64,000 nucleotides of DNA from Tachypleus tridentatus (lineage: Eukaryota; Arthropoda; Merostomata; Xiphosura; Limulidae). The first letter of the stretch is position 1. Each line of letters starts with the position of its first letter. A program made the translations under genes and the position numbers. The notes beneath the pieces are model-generated. The model ran no database searches. It was not told the origin of the DNA and saw only the letters and a program-made list of their open reading frames with translations. Location: NCBI RefSeq assembly GCF_004210375.1, contig NC_134825.1, positions 68,191,558 through 68,255,557 of the forward strand, written 5' to 3'. Shown one piece after another: positions 56,131-64,000 of the stretch.

Positions 56131-57250
56131 TGACGTGGCATGCTGTCGATGAGGTTATTGATATAAACCACTGTGATTTCATCCCAATTTGTCACTAGAA
56201 AGTGGTGTAACTCAGCTACAGTAGCTGGTTGTGGTTAGAAATTTTAAGGCTCAGTTCTGCCCAACAGTTTTCAATGAAATTACAACCTGGAGACTTTGAT
56301 GGCCATGCCATTATTGTAACGTTCTCCCAGTCGAGATAATCCTGTACAGTACAAGCAGTGTGGGCATTGGCATTGTCATCCTGGATCACAAATTATTGCT
56401 AAACCTTTCCCTAGCATATGGCAGAAATATTGTCTTCACATTATGCCTTTAGAAGGCACCATTGGTGTTTCTCCGGAAGATATGAAGAGCGGTTTATCTC
56501 CCATAATCAATAACTCCTCAAACATGTTATGCGCCACCTCCCTTAGGAAACAGTCTACCCACATTTGTTTTCCAGGCAAACAATGAACACGAATCCTACC
56601 ACCAGCTTTAACAAGCCACAAACAAGACTCTTCTGAAAAGATGACATGTCGCCAGTGTCATAACTGTAAGTTGGCATGTCGCCAGTGTCATAACTGTAAG
56701 TTGGCATGTCGCCAGTGTAATAACTGTAAGTTGGCATGTCGCCAGTGTCATAACTGTAAGTTGACATGTCGCCAGTGTCATAACTGTAAGTTGGCATGTC
56801 ACCAGTGTCATAACTGTAAGTTGGCATGCCGTTTTGGCTAAGTAGCACGGCGAGAGCTGTGAATTCTGGTTAATATCGGTTTTCAGACAACCGTTCTGGC
56901 AAAATAATCTTGTTTAGTCGGCTTCCTATCCAAGTTGTTTTGAATACCCTGTAATAAACGTGTTCATGCCATTCCTGTCTTAATGGGTTGCAAGACTTCT
57001 TTTAACCTTGATGTGTTAAAATGACCAAAATACGATAATCTCAGGTAACAATTTCCGACGTTTACCACTATACTTTTTTGAAACAGCGTTTCCTGTAATC
57101 CGAGACGTTCTAGAATTCTGGAAACAGTACACTGAGGTGTTCTGAAAATTTCAGTTTGCTTCATACCATTTCTGAACAGTCGAACAATTTGACGATCTAT
57201 AATTTCTGGCGCGTGTGGACTCCATCCACACCAAGCACAGATAAATTGTA
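56130..57250 (-). pseudogene. Old Tc1-like transposase
   Basis: Minus-strand translation, several frames. The N-terminal HTH is MKQTEIFRTPQCTVSRILER (57164 downward). After the minisatellite come HVIFSEESCLWLVKAGGRIR (D1 of FSDES is Glu), the ORF 56621-56436 (HCLPGKQMWVDCFLREVAHN), and then DDNANAHTACTVQDYLDWEN and AWPSKSPGCNFIENCWAEL near 56390-56240, giving D2 and E with 34 residues between. This is a different, older family from the 22.5 kb element. No terminal repeats found by eye. Confidence 0.82.
56641..56826. repeat. 30-bp minisatellite, about 6 units
   Basis: Unit CATGTCGCCAGTGTCATAAC-TGTAAGTTGG, contiguous without spacers, with one or two differences per unit (A/G at TTGACATG, CAT/AAT, GCC/ACC). 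Period 30 is a multiple of 3, so all frames stay open, which explains the repetitive ORFs on both strands. It lies inside the transposase of 56130-57250. Confidence 0.95.
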
Positions 57251-57317
57251 TGAACGAAGCTTTAAATTATTTCACAAAAGATTATACCAAAAACAAACTC
57301 TTTTATACCAAACAGAT

Positions 57318-57412
57318 ATGTGTTTGTTCTTCTTATAGTAAAACCACATCGGACTATCTGCCGAGCCCACCGTTGTGAATCCGGAGACTTACCGGGGTAC
57401 TAGCGGGAGGCA
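57318..57412 (-). repeat. SINE-B fragment, minus strand
   Basis: Minus: CCCGCTAGTACCCCGGTAAG, TCTCCGGATTCACAACGG and GGCTCGGCAGATAGTCC; head and body only. Confidence 0.65.
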
Positions 57413-58154
57413 CAGATTCTCAAAACAACTTATATGGACCAGAAAAACAACTCGTGTATATTTATCCGGTCACATTTATCTTCTCTGTTACTGCTTGGAC
57501 ATTTACTTAGTAACTACTCCATACATGTAAACAATGACATCAATATTTAACAGTATACAAACATCTTGGACAAAGTTGTGAATATTTAACATCTTATTGT
57601 TTCAAGAGATATAAACAACTGGAAGATAACTTCCGAAACGGAAAAAAAAGCAAGTAGAACTTTGTCTATAAACTCTGTTTCGTTACATTTTAATGTAAAA
57701 TTCAAAATCATGGAAAGCTATTTCAGTTCACTGCATCTATCGATATTTTGAAGCTCATAATACAACATCAGTATTTAAAATAATTTTAACTAATGCACTA
57801 TCTTACTTATATAAATAAACAAACCTTCAAGCGATATTTTATATTAATCTAAATAAACACAAATAAAGAAATTGCTATAAAGACCTGCATCCTTTAACTT
57901 AATATATTTTTGTTTGATCAGGCACTATTAAGCAGAACAGAGTGAACTCATAACCACTACTTTTTTCCATATCATTAGTTCATTCTTCATAAATAATGCA
58001 ATCCAGCCGCTAATGAGGGCCCAAAATATTTGTCAAACACAGGGAAGAAGGTTAAAAGTACAGAAATCAATTACCGGTTTTTTAAATTAGCAGCCTCAAA
58101 GTAAATTATAAATTTATAATTAATTCAGCTGCTATTTTTCACTGGTAATCTCAG
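57413..58154. other. AT-rich single-copy region
   Basis: No ORF, RNA gene or repeat that I can support. Confidence 0.5.
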
Positions 58155-58430
58155 ACTCATTTGACCAGTTAAAACACTCAATTCTTAATCTCAGGGTCGC
58201 TGTTGTTGTTCTTGTTCTTGTTGTTTTGAATTAAGCACAAAGCTACACAATGGGCTATCTGTGCTCTGCCCACCACGGATATCGAAACCCATATTTTAGC
58301 GTTGTAAGTCCGCAGACATACCGCCGAGCCACTGGGGGGCCTTCGGGGTCGCAGGTTCGAATCCCCGTTACACCAAATATGCTCGCCCTTTTAACATTGG
58401 GGCAGTTATAACGTGATAGATATATAATTC
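58155..58430 (+). repeat. SINE-A split by SINE-B
   Basis: Degraded head to 58200, then GCAGGTTCGAATCCCCGTTA-CACC and TGCTCGCCC after 58345. The 3' half is lost. Confidence 0.75.
58201..58345 (-). repeat. SINE-B nested in SINE-A, 7-bp target duplication
   Basis: GGGTCGC at 58194-58200 and 58346-58352. Minus strand: GGCGGTATGTCTGCGGACTT head, GGGCAGAGCACAGATAGCCC body and an AACAACAAGAACAAGAAC tail. Confidence 0.88.
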
Positions 58431-58469
58431 AAACTGTTAAAATTTTATAGTTGATTCCTTCTTTCACTT

Positions 58470-58590
58470 CCCCCGCTAATACAACGGTATGTCTACGGAC
58501 TTACAAAGATAAAGTCAGGGGTTCGATTCACCTCAGTAGGTTCAGCAGAGAGTCTGATGTGGCTTTGTAATAAGAAAATACAAACTCCGT
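58470..58590 (+). repeat. SINE-B subfamily 2, plus strand
   Basis: CCCCCGCTAATACAACGGTA, GGGGTTCGATTCACC and CAGCAGAGAGTCTGATGTGG; same subfamily as 44834. Confidence 0.75.
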
Positions 58591-59330
58591 CTCTCGTTTA
58601 TTAGGCTACCCTTACTTACAAAACATCAAAGTTTAAAAGTATCTAAATCCATTAAAAGTTTATGCGTTCAGAAGGTGTTTCAGATTATCAATAAAATTAT
58701 TGATATAATTATACCTTAATCAGTTTACTTCAACAAATAACTAAAACTTTTTCCGTGTTATTCTTCTGCTTCGTAATAGTAACAAAATTAAGTAAAAATG
58801 ATATCACAATGATATCAATACACTAGATTTACTTACCATTACAGAATATCACTTTTATTAAATATGGTCCTTATAGTTCTAAAATATTTCTTCATTAAAA
58901 TTACCGCTCTCAGATCGGAATGTCTATAAAGATAATTCATTTCTTAGGAATTTTACCACCGACTTTTTTTTTCTTGCCGAAAACGTTTATTCCGGCGACG
59001 CACGTGCAAGATGACACGACAAACTCCACGAACAGAAACCAAAGACCGCCTGAAGGAGTCAACTGAAGGAATAACCCATTCGCACAACTCTACACTAATG
59101 TGTTGTCTTCCGGGCCAGTCATTAGAATCTAAAATGTCACATAAAGGACGCTTACCGTTGCAATTTGTACTGTTGTGACGTCAGTAAAAAAAGGTGCTCG
59201 TGCCATAAATCACGAGCATAATTATGTACTTTGAAGGCTGTAACACCATAAAATATATAAATTTGAAAAGCAATAAATAAAAAAACCAATTGGCTACTCT
59301 TAATTTTTGTTTTATTCATTCTTGAAGCAG
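58591..59330 (+). repeat. Spacer and U block, plus orientation, uninterrupted
   Basis: Best uninterrupted U: no SINE-B and no PLE fragment. Has TGACGTCA at 59176-59183 and a perfect hairpin TGCTCGTG (59195-59202) / CACGAGCA (59211-59218) with an 8-base loop. Confidence 0.65.
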
Positions 59331-59340
59331 AACGCTTTCC

Positions 59341-59615
59341 GAGACGTGGTCAATTGTTGAAGCAGTCGAATCGTAATCTGAGGGTCAGGGGTTCGAATCC
59401 CCGTTACACCACACATGTTCGCCCTTTCAGTGGCGGGACCGTTATGATGTGATAAATCAATCCCATTATTCGTTGGTAAAAGAGTAGCCTAAGAGTTGGC
59501 GGTGGGTGGTGATGACTAGCTGCCTTCCCTCTAGTCTTACACTGCTAAATTAGAGACGGCTACCGCAGATAGCCCTCATGTAGTTTGCGAGAAATTCGAA
59601 ACAAACAAGCAATTC
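59341..59615 (+). repeat. SINE-A, plus strand, complete
   Basis: GACGTGGTCAATTGTTGAAG head, GGGTTCGAATCCCCGTTACA, GAGTTGGCGGTGGGTGGTG body, GAAATTCGAAACAAACAAGC tail. The tail is followed by AATTCTAAACAACGAGGTCA with no LINE-J, so this is the LINE-free arrangement. Confidence 0.88.
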
Positions 59616-59717
59616 TAAACAACGAGGTCAGAGTCAGATACATTTTGGAACAAGATCAGTAAAAACTGTTAATTGGAAAAGGAGAAATAGGGACCATTAA
59701 AAGAATGCAGAAAAACG

Positions 59718-59873
59718 TTGAATCCAAATGTAAATATTATATTTTCCAGCCAAAACCTAGGGGTTCTAAGAAAGTAAAGAAACAAGGCTGGAAGTTGTGT
59801 CTACATTATGTTTTCGAACAAAAAATTTCTATTTTCACTCCATATATATAGCGTTTATCAATTTTAGTAAAGG
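59718..59873. repeat. Partial T block
   Basis: First ~155 bp of T, shorter than the other left direct repeats (ends at TTTTAGTAAAG). Confidence 0.6.
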
Positions 59874-60390
59874 AATAACGCATGGAAATCAAACAAACAA
59901 CTAATAACACTCATAAAACAAGGAAGACAATTAAGAAGATAGTTCATGGCAACAAGAGATAAAAAAATCAAAACACAACTAAACAGTATCAGAAATAAAA
60001 TCAGAGCAGAAATTAAATTCTTAAAACAAGAAAAATGGGACAATTTCTGCTGCAAACTAAATGGAAAAACCGACCCTAGAGAGCTTTGGTCGCACCTAAA
60101 AAGACTCACTAAAAAAGCCACAACAAGAAAATACCCAACATAAGAACAAAATAACGCATTAGCACACACCGACAAAGAAAACCCAGGAGCCTTCAGACAA
60201 CAACTACAAAACACTTTCAAAGACAACGACCCAGACGTGAACACCTATTTTTTCAATACAGTAAATAATTATGTAACAAATAACACAGAATTATACAAAC
60301 CATATTTCCTAGTCAATATTAACAACAATAACACCAATAACATAAATGACTTTTACAATCTACTGCTAACCAGAAAAATAACATTAGCAA
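59874..60390 (+). mobile_element. LINE-J linker piece, plus strand
   Basis: NNAWKSNKQLITLIKQGRQL-like start, then MATRDKKIKTQLNSIRNKIR at 59946 and LNGKTDPRELWSHLKRLTKK; RALRKETRLKV marks the crossing into T. The best-preserved linker reading frame in the window. Confidence 0.8.
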
Positions 60391-61055
60391 ATCTACGGGC
60401 TCTCAGAAAAGAAACAAGGCTGAAAGTAGTGTCCATATTATGTTTTCGAACAAAAAATTCTTTTTTCCCTCCATGTCTACAGCATTTATCAACATTAGTA
60501 AAGTCAAATTTTTGATTTATACTAATTTTAGAATTTTATAATAGATATATCAAAAACAGGGTTATACTTCAAGCAGTTTGGGAAATATTGATTTCCACAC
60601 GCTGTATAAAATTAATAGGAGCAGAGAAAACGCAGTTTATATTTTTAAATAACAATGTCGCTTTTATTGAAAATTTAAATTTTATGAAAAATAATGTATC
60701 GTCATATTTATCGTAAAATAATATTATGTTATTTTGTTCAATTGCAGGTGATGAAAATAAAAGTATCTGTCAAGTTCAAGATATACAAGCAACCAGTGAG
60801 GTTCGAACTCACGACTCCTGGTTTACAAGACCAGTGCTCTACCCCTGAGCTATAATGGCTCGTACATATCGTTTAAAAACGCATTATTTCTCTTTAATCT
60901 TATACAGTATATTGAATATTCGCTTATCGTTCAGTGGATTATTTTAGCATTGCTAAAACAGTCACATGTAAAGAAAATATAATATTGAGAACACCTCTTC
61001 GACAACATTTTCAACAGTAAGGTATTATACTGTTTTCTCCTCTGTTCAGTATATA
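60391..61055. repeat. T block with tRNA-Thr copy k
   Basis: TGT type, more divergent than the blocks at 33-53 kb. Confidence 0.7.
60789..60859 (-). tRNA. tRNA-Thr(TGT) copy k
   Basis: Acceptor GCCATTA/TGGTTGC has a C-T mismatch at pair 3 and two G-T pairs. The D, anticodon (CTTGTAA) and T arms are intact, and TTTT lies about 30 nt downstream. Possibly functional, more likely decaying. Confidence 0.65.
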
Positions 61056-61190
61056 AAAGTTGTTGTTTTAAATTACACATAAAGATACACCGCGGACTGT
61101 CTGTGCTCTACCCACAATGGGTATCGAAACCCGGTTTTTATTATCGTAAGTCAGCAGATATTAGGCTGTGCAACTAGTGGAGGTTGCAAA
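61056..61190 (-). repeat. SINE-B, minus strand
   Basis: GTAGAGCACAGACAGTCCGC and GGGTTTCGATACCCATTG; the most complete copy of the insertion that follows T blocks. Confidence 0.75.
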
Positions 61191-61818
61191 CACAGTAGTT
61201 CAATTGTGTTTCTTTTCTCTAAACACAGCATAAAGAAAGCATTTATTTGAATTTTATTCTTTAGATTTTTCTACACATAAATATCAACCTGCCACCTGTG
61301 TGAAGAATGTTTTTGAAACATTAATAAATCATCATTGAAAATGGTGGTACACGATTATATCTGTTTACGAAGGTGGTCATCTGATCAAAAAGTACAGCCA
61401 TATATCATAAAATAAACCATCTTAAAAACCGAAGAAACCGGTGCTAATCCTTTTATAGACATTTATTTGTGAGACTCTTACGATATACATAATTTTTTCA
61501 CAAATTATTTAACAAGATAATTAAAACAGAAAAACCTTAACACTTTTCCCAAGCGACAGGAACATCGAAGATCAATAGAATATTCTTTCTTCGAATCTAC
61601 TTTCTCATTTAGGAGTTACAATAGAAATAATATTCATTTAAACTAAATTGTTGTGTCCAAGCTTTAATTATATTAGAATATCAATATTGCAATTATTTAG
61701 TTGTGGTATATGCATCGCTTGAATAAAATGCAAGGTACTTATCTCAGCACATACCCAACTTACATATTATTCTCTATAAATTATATGTTTAAAAAAACAA
61801 TCGTACAGTGCTATAAGG
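61191..61818. other. AT-rich spacer
   Basis: Divergent copy of 34023-34650. Nothing coding. Confidence 0.5.
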
Positions 61819-61880
61819 AGCAGTAGTAGAGTACTGGTCTAGTAACCTAAATGTTGTAAGTGCTATCCTTCCAGTTGGAT
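61819..61880 (+). pseudogene. tRNA-Thr-like relic, plus strand
   Basis: CAGTAGTAGAGTACTGGTCT, loop CTAGTAA (AGT); box B lost (AAGTGCTATCC). Confidence 0.45.
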
Positions 61881-62149
61881 TTCATATTTTCACATTCAAA
61901 CTATTACAATTTAGTAGTGGATTTCTTCTCTCGTTTGTTTAAAAATATCAAAATCGATGAAAATGTTTATGTGGTTAGAAGGTATTTGAAATAATTCAAT
62001 TAAATTATCGACATAGTTATACTAAGGAAAAACATTAATGAATTTAATTGAACAAATAACTAAAACTTTTTTCTGTGTTATTCTTCTGCTTCGTAATTGT
62101 AACTGTATTTAATTATGAATGATATCACAATGATATCAAAATACGAGAT

Positions 62150-62560
62150 TTTCTTGCATTTTGTAGTTATAGTTATAAAGACATTTCTTTATTAAAAATT
62201 ATCGCTCTCAGATCGGAATGTCTATGAAGATAATTAATTTTCTTAGGAATTTTACCACCGACTTTTTTCTTGCGAAAACTTTTATTCTGGTGACGCGCGG
62301 GTAAGATGACACGGCAAACACGACGAACAGGAACCAAAGACCGCCTGAAAAGGTCACTTTGTAGTAACCATTCGCACAATTCTACATTGATGTGTTGTCT
62401 ACCAGCCAGTCATTAGAAACTAAAATGCCACATAAGGGACACTAACATAATTATGTACTCTGGAAATAACACCATATGACATATAAATTTGAAAAGCAAT
62501 AAATAAAAAACAGTTGGCTACACTTAATTTCGGTTTTATTCACTCTTGAAGCAGAAAGCT
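62150..62560 (+). repeat. U block, plus orientation, with internal deletion
   Basis: Keeps CTCTCAGATCGGAATGTC but has lost about 60 bp, including the CRE-like palindrome and the hairpin (jumps AAGGGACAC to TAACATAATT near 62440). Confidence 0.6.
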
Positions 62561-62571
62561 TTCAGAGGCGT

Positions 62572-62835
62572 GGTCAGGTGGTTACGACAGTCGAATCGTA
62601 ATCTGAGTGTAACGAGTTCGAATCCCCGTTACTCTAAACATGCTAGTCCTTTTAGCGGTCGGGCCGTTATAATGTGATAGGTCAATCCCACTATTCATTG
62701 GTAAAAGAGTAGCCAAAGAGTTGGCGGTGGTTGGTGATGACAAGTTGCCTTCCCTCTAGTTTTACACTGCTAAATTATAAACGGCTAGCACAGATAGCCC
62801 ACGGGTAGATTTGTGCGAAATTCCAAAACCCAAAC
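62572..62835 (+). repeat. SINE-A, plus strand, chimeric
   Basis: The left flank is U (GAAGCAGAAAGCTTTCAGAG), as for unit SINEs. The tail AAACCCAAACCAAACCG and right flank TTTTCGACAAACATTAGC are those of the LINE-embedded SINE at 12732. Recombination product between the two. Confidence 0.8.
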
Positions 62836-64000
62836 CAAACCGTTTTCGACAAACATTAGCTTATTATAGTCATTTATGTTATTCGTGTTATTGTTGTTGA
62901 TATTGACTGGGAAATATGGTTTGTATAATTCTGTATTAATATGATATGATCGTTTACTGTATTATAAAAATAGGTTTTCACGCCTGTGTCGTTGTGTTTT
63001 GAAAATGTTTTGCAGTTGTTGTCTGAAGGCTTCTGCTTTTTCTTTCTTGGTGTGTGCTAATGTGTTATTTTATTCTCGTGTTGGGTATTTTTTTCTTGTG
63101 GTATCTTTGGTTCCTCTTTGTAACTGCGATCGAAACGTTCTAGGAACGGTTTTTTTTCGTTTAGTTATCCCATTTTTCTGGCCTCATTTTTTTTCAGATA
63201 CTGTTTATTGGAGTTTTTATTTCTTTGTTTCTTCTTGCTATAAACTGTCTTCTTAATTGTCTTCGTTGTTTTATTAGTGTTATTAGTTGTTTGTTTGTTT
63301 CTATGCGTTATTTATAGTTTTATGTTGTTCCTGTGGTACAGTGTTAGTTGCTGCTGTTAGTCGGCACTCAGTGATTATTTGACTACAACTACCAACTTCT
63401 ACTTTGTTGTTGGCTGTATGCTCAACATTTTCTGGTAATATGTTGTCTAATTCTTTCTGATATTCTTGGCAATTAGCTTTCTGGTAGTCGAATTTTGTAT
63501 TGTTTAAAAATTATATCTTTATGTGGAGCGAGATCGAAAGCACACCATATTGGTAGATGATTACTGTCAACATCTTTTCCCACATTAAAACTTAATAACT
63601 TTTGTCTGATATTTAAGGAGGTGAGGCAGTTGCCTAGGATATCACTTTTATTTGTAGCATACGTAGTATGCGTAGGTTTACTGTCAATTTTAGGACGATG
63701 TTATTTTCATCAATGAATTGCAATAAGTGTCTTCCATTTCTGTTGGTGGATTTACGTCAAAAGTTTTTATGTTTACTATTCAGATCACTTATTACAATTG
63801 TATTTTGGTAGTGGGAAAAAATGTTGTGGAATAGATTTATGTCAATACATTTTGTTGGTGAACAGTAAATACCTGCTAGTGTTAAAAATGAATGGTTATC
63901 TAGCAGGATATCAACAATTATATTTTCATTATTACCGTTCATTTTAATTTTGAATAACTGAAAGAATGTTCTTATATAATAAAATAATTCCTCTGTTAGT
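62836..64000 (-). mobile_element. LINE-J copy, minus strand, running off the window
   Basis: Matches 13006-14165 with offset about 49.8 kb: linker, then endonuclease (minus ORF 63942-63757 MNGNNENIIVDILLDNHSFL, GIYCSPTKCIDINLFHNIFS). The SDHLP region reads SNHLPIWCAF, so the catalytic His is kept. Continues beyond the right edge. Confidence 0.85.

Noticed and set aside
56641-56826. CRISPR-like array of 30-bp repeats
   Set aside because: Units are contiguous with no spacers and lie inside a eukaryotic transposase; it is a minisatellite.
56641-56841. Cys-rich zinc-ribbon-like protein (CRQCHNCKLA repeated)
   Set aside because: Pure translation of the 30-bp minisatellite on the non-coding strand.
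1-64000. A single LINE family that carries the tRNA-Thr in its 3' UTR
   Set aside because: T blocks occur without LINE-J (33.3, 43.3, 60.4 kb follow SINE-B), so the tRNA belongs to the host unit rather than to the LINE.

Overview
This is AT-rich animal genomic DNA with no intact protein-coding host gene that I can support. The organism is probably an arthropod, and I suspect a chelicerate such as a horseshoe crab. That rests only on my memory of the style of the tRNA-derived SINEs (a long SINE with an 'agagttggcggtgggtggtg' type body and a short SINE with a 'tgggcagagcac' body); it was not checked. Almost every base belongs to a tandemly amplified composite repeat.

The recurring parts are named as follows. 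T block: about 0.7 kb holding a tRNA-Thr gene, always on the minus strand. U block: about 0.4 kb of conserved non-coding sequence, with an AT-rich spacer and a decayed second tRNA-Thr-like sequence upstream in some units. SINE-A: about 275 bp, tRNA-derived. SINE-B: about 110-135 bp, tRNA-derived. LINE-J: a Jockey-like non-LTR retrotransposon with a zinc-knuckle ORF1, an APE endonuclease (EN) and an RT with a FADD motif. LINE-J is present in about twenty broken pieces on both strands. Eleven tRNA-Thr copies (a to k) lie at 3.85, 6.5, 10.6, 11.2, 15.6, 20.1, 25.9, 33.7, 43.8, 53.4 and 60.8 kb.

Layout. 1-11.5 kb: two copies of a ~6.76 kb unit (minus LINE-J, SINE-A, U, plus LINE-J piece, T); the first also has a mariner. 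11.5-14.7 kb: the only LINE-J copy that keeps the RT palm. 15-26.6 kb: two and a fraction copies of a ~4.5 kb unit, one with a nearly whole Tc1-like transposon and one with a deleted version of it. 26.6-32.1 kb: a very recent 2,757-bp tandem duplication. 34-53.8 kb: a ~9.65 kb tandem duplication in which the U-SINE-LINE block is inverted relative to the tRNA. LINE-J there carries a Penelope-like element (RT plus GIY-YIG endonuclease), a SINE-B and an internally deleted mariner. 54-58.5 kb: the least repetitive part, with an old Tc1-like transposase that contains a 30-bp minisatellite. 58.5-64 kb: U-SINE-A-T units mostly without LINE-J, ending in the start of a new minus LINE-J copy related to that at 13-14 kb.

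How it fits together (inference): an ancestral T-SINE-B-spacer-U-SINE-A unit was tandemly duplicated, LINE-J inserted, younger elements nested in LINE-J, and unequal exchange then copied the nests together with the tRNA genes. The tRNA copies are the only parts that may still work. Many element boundaries are uncertain by about 5-20 bp unless a target duplication is quoted.
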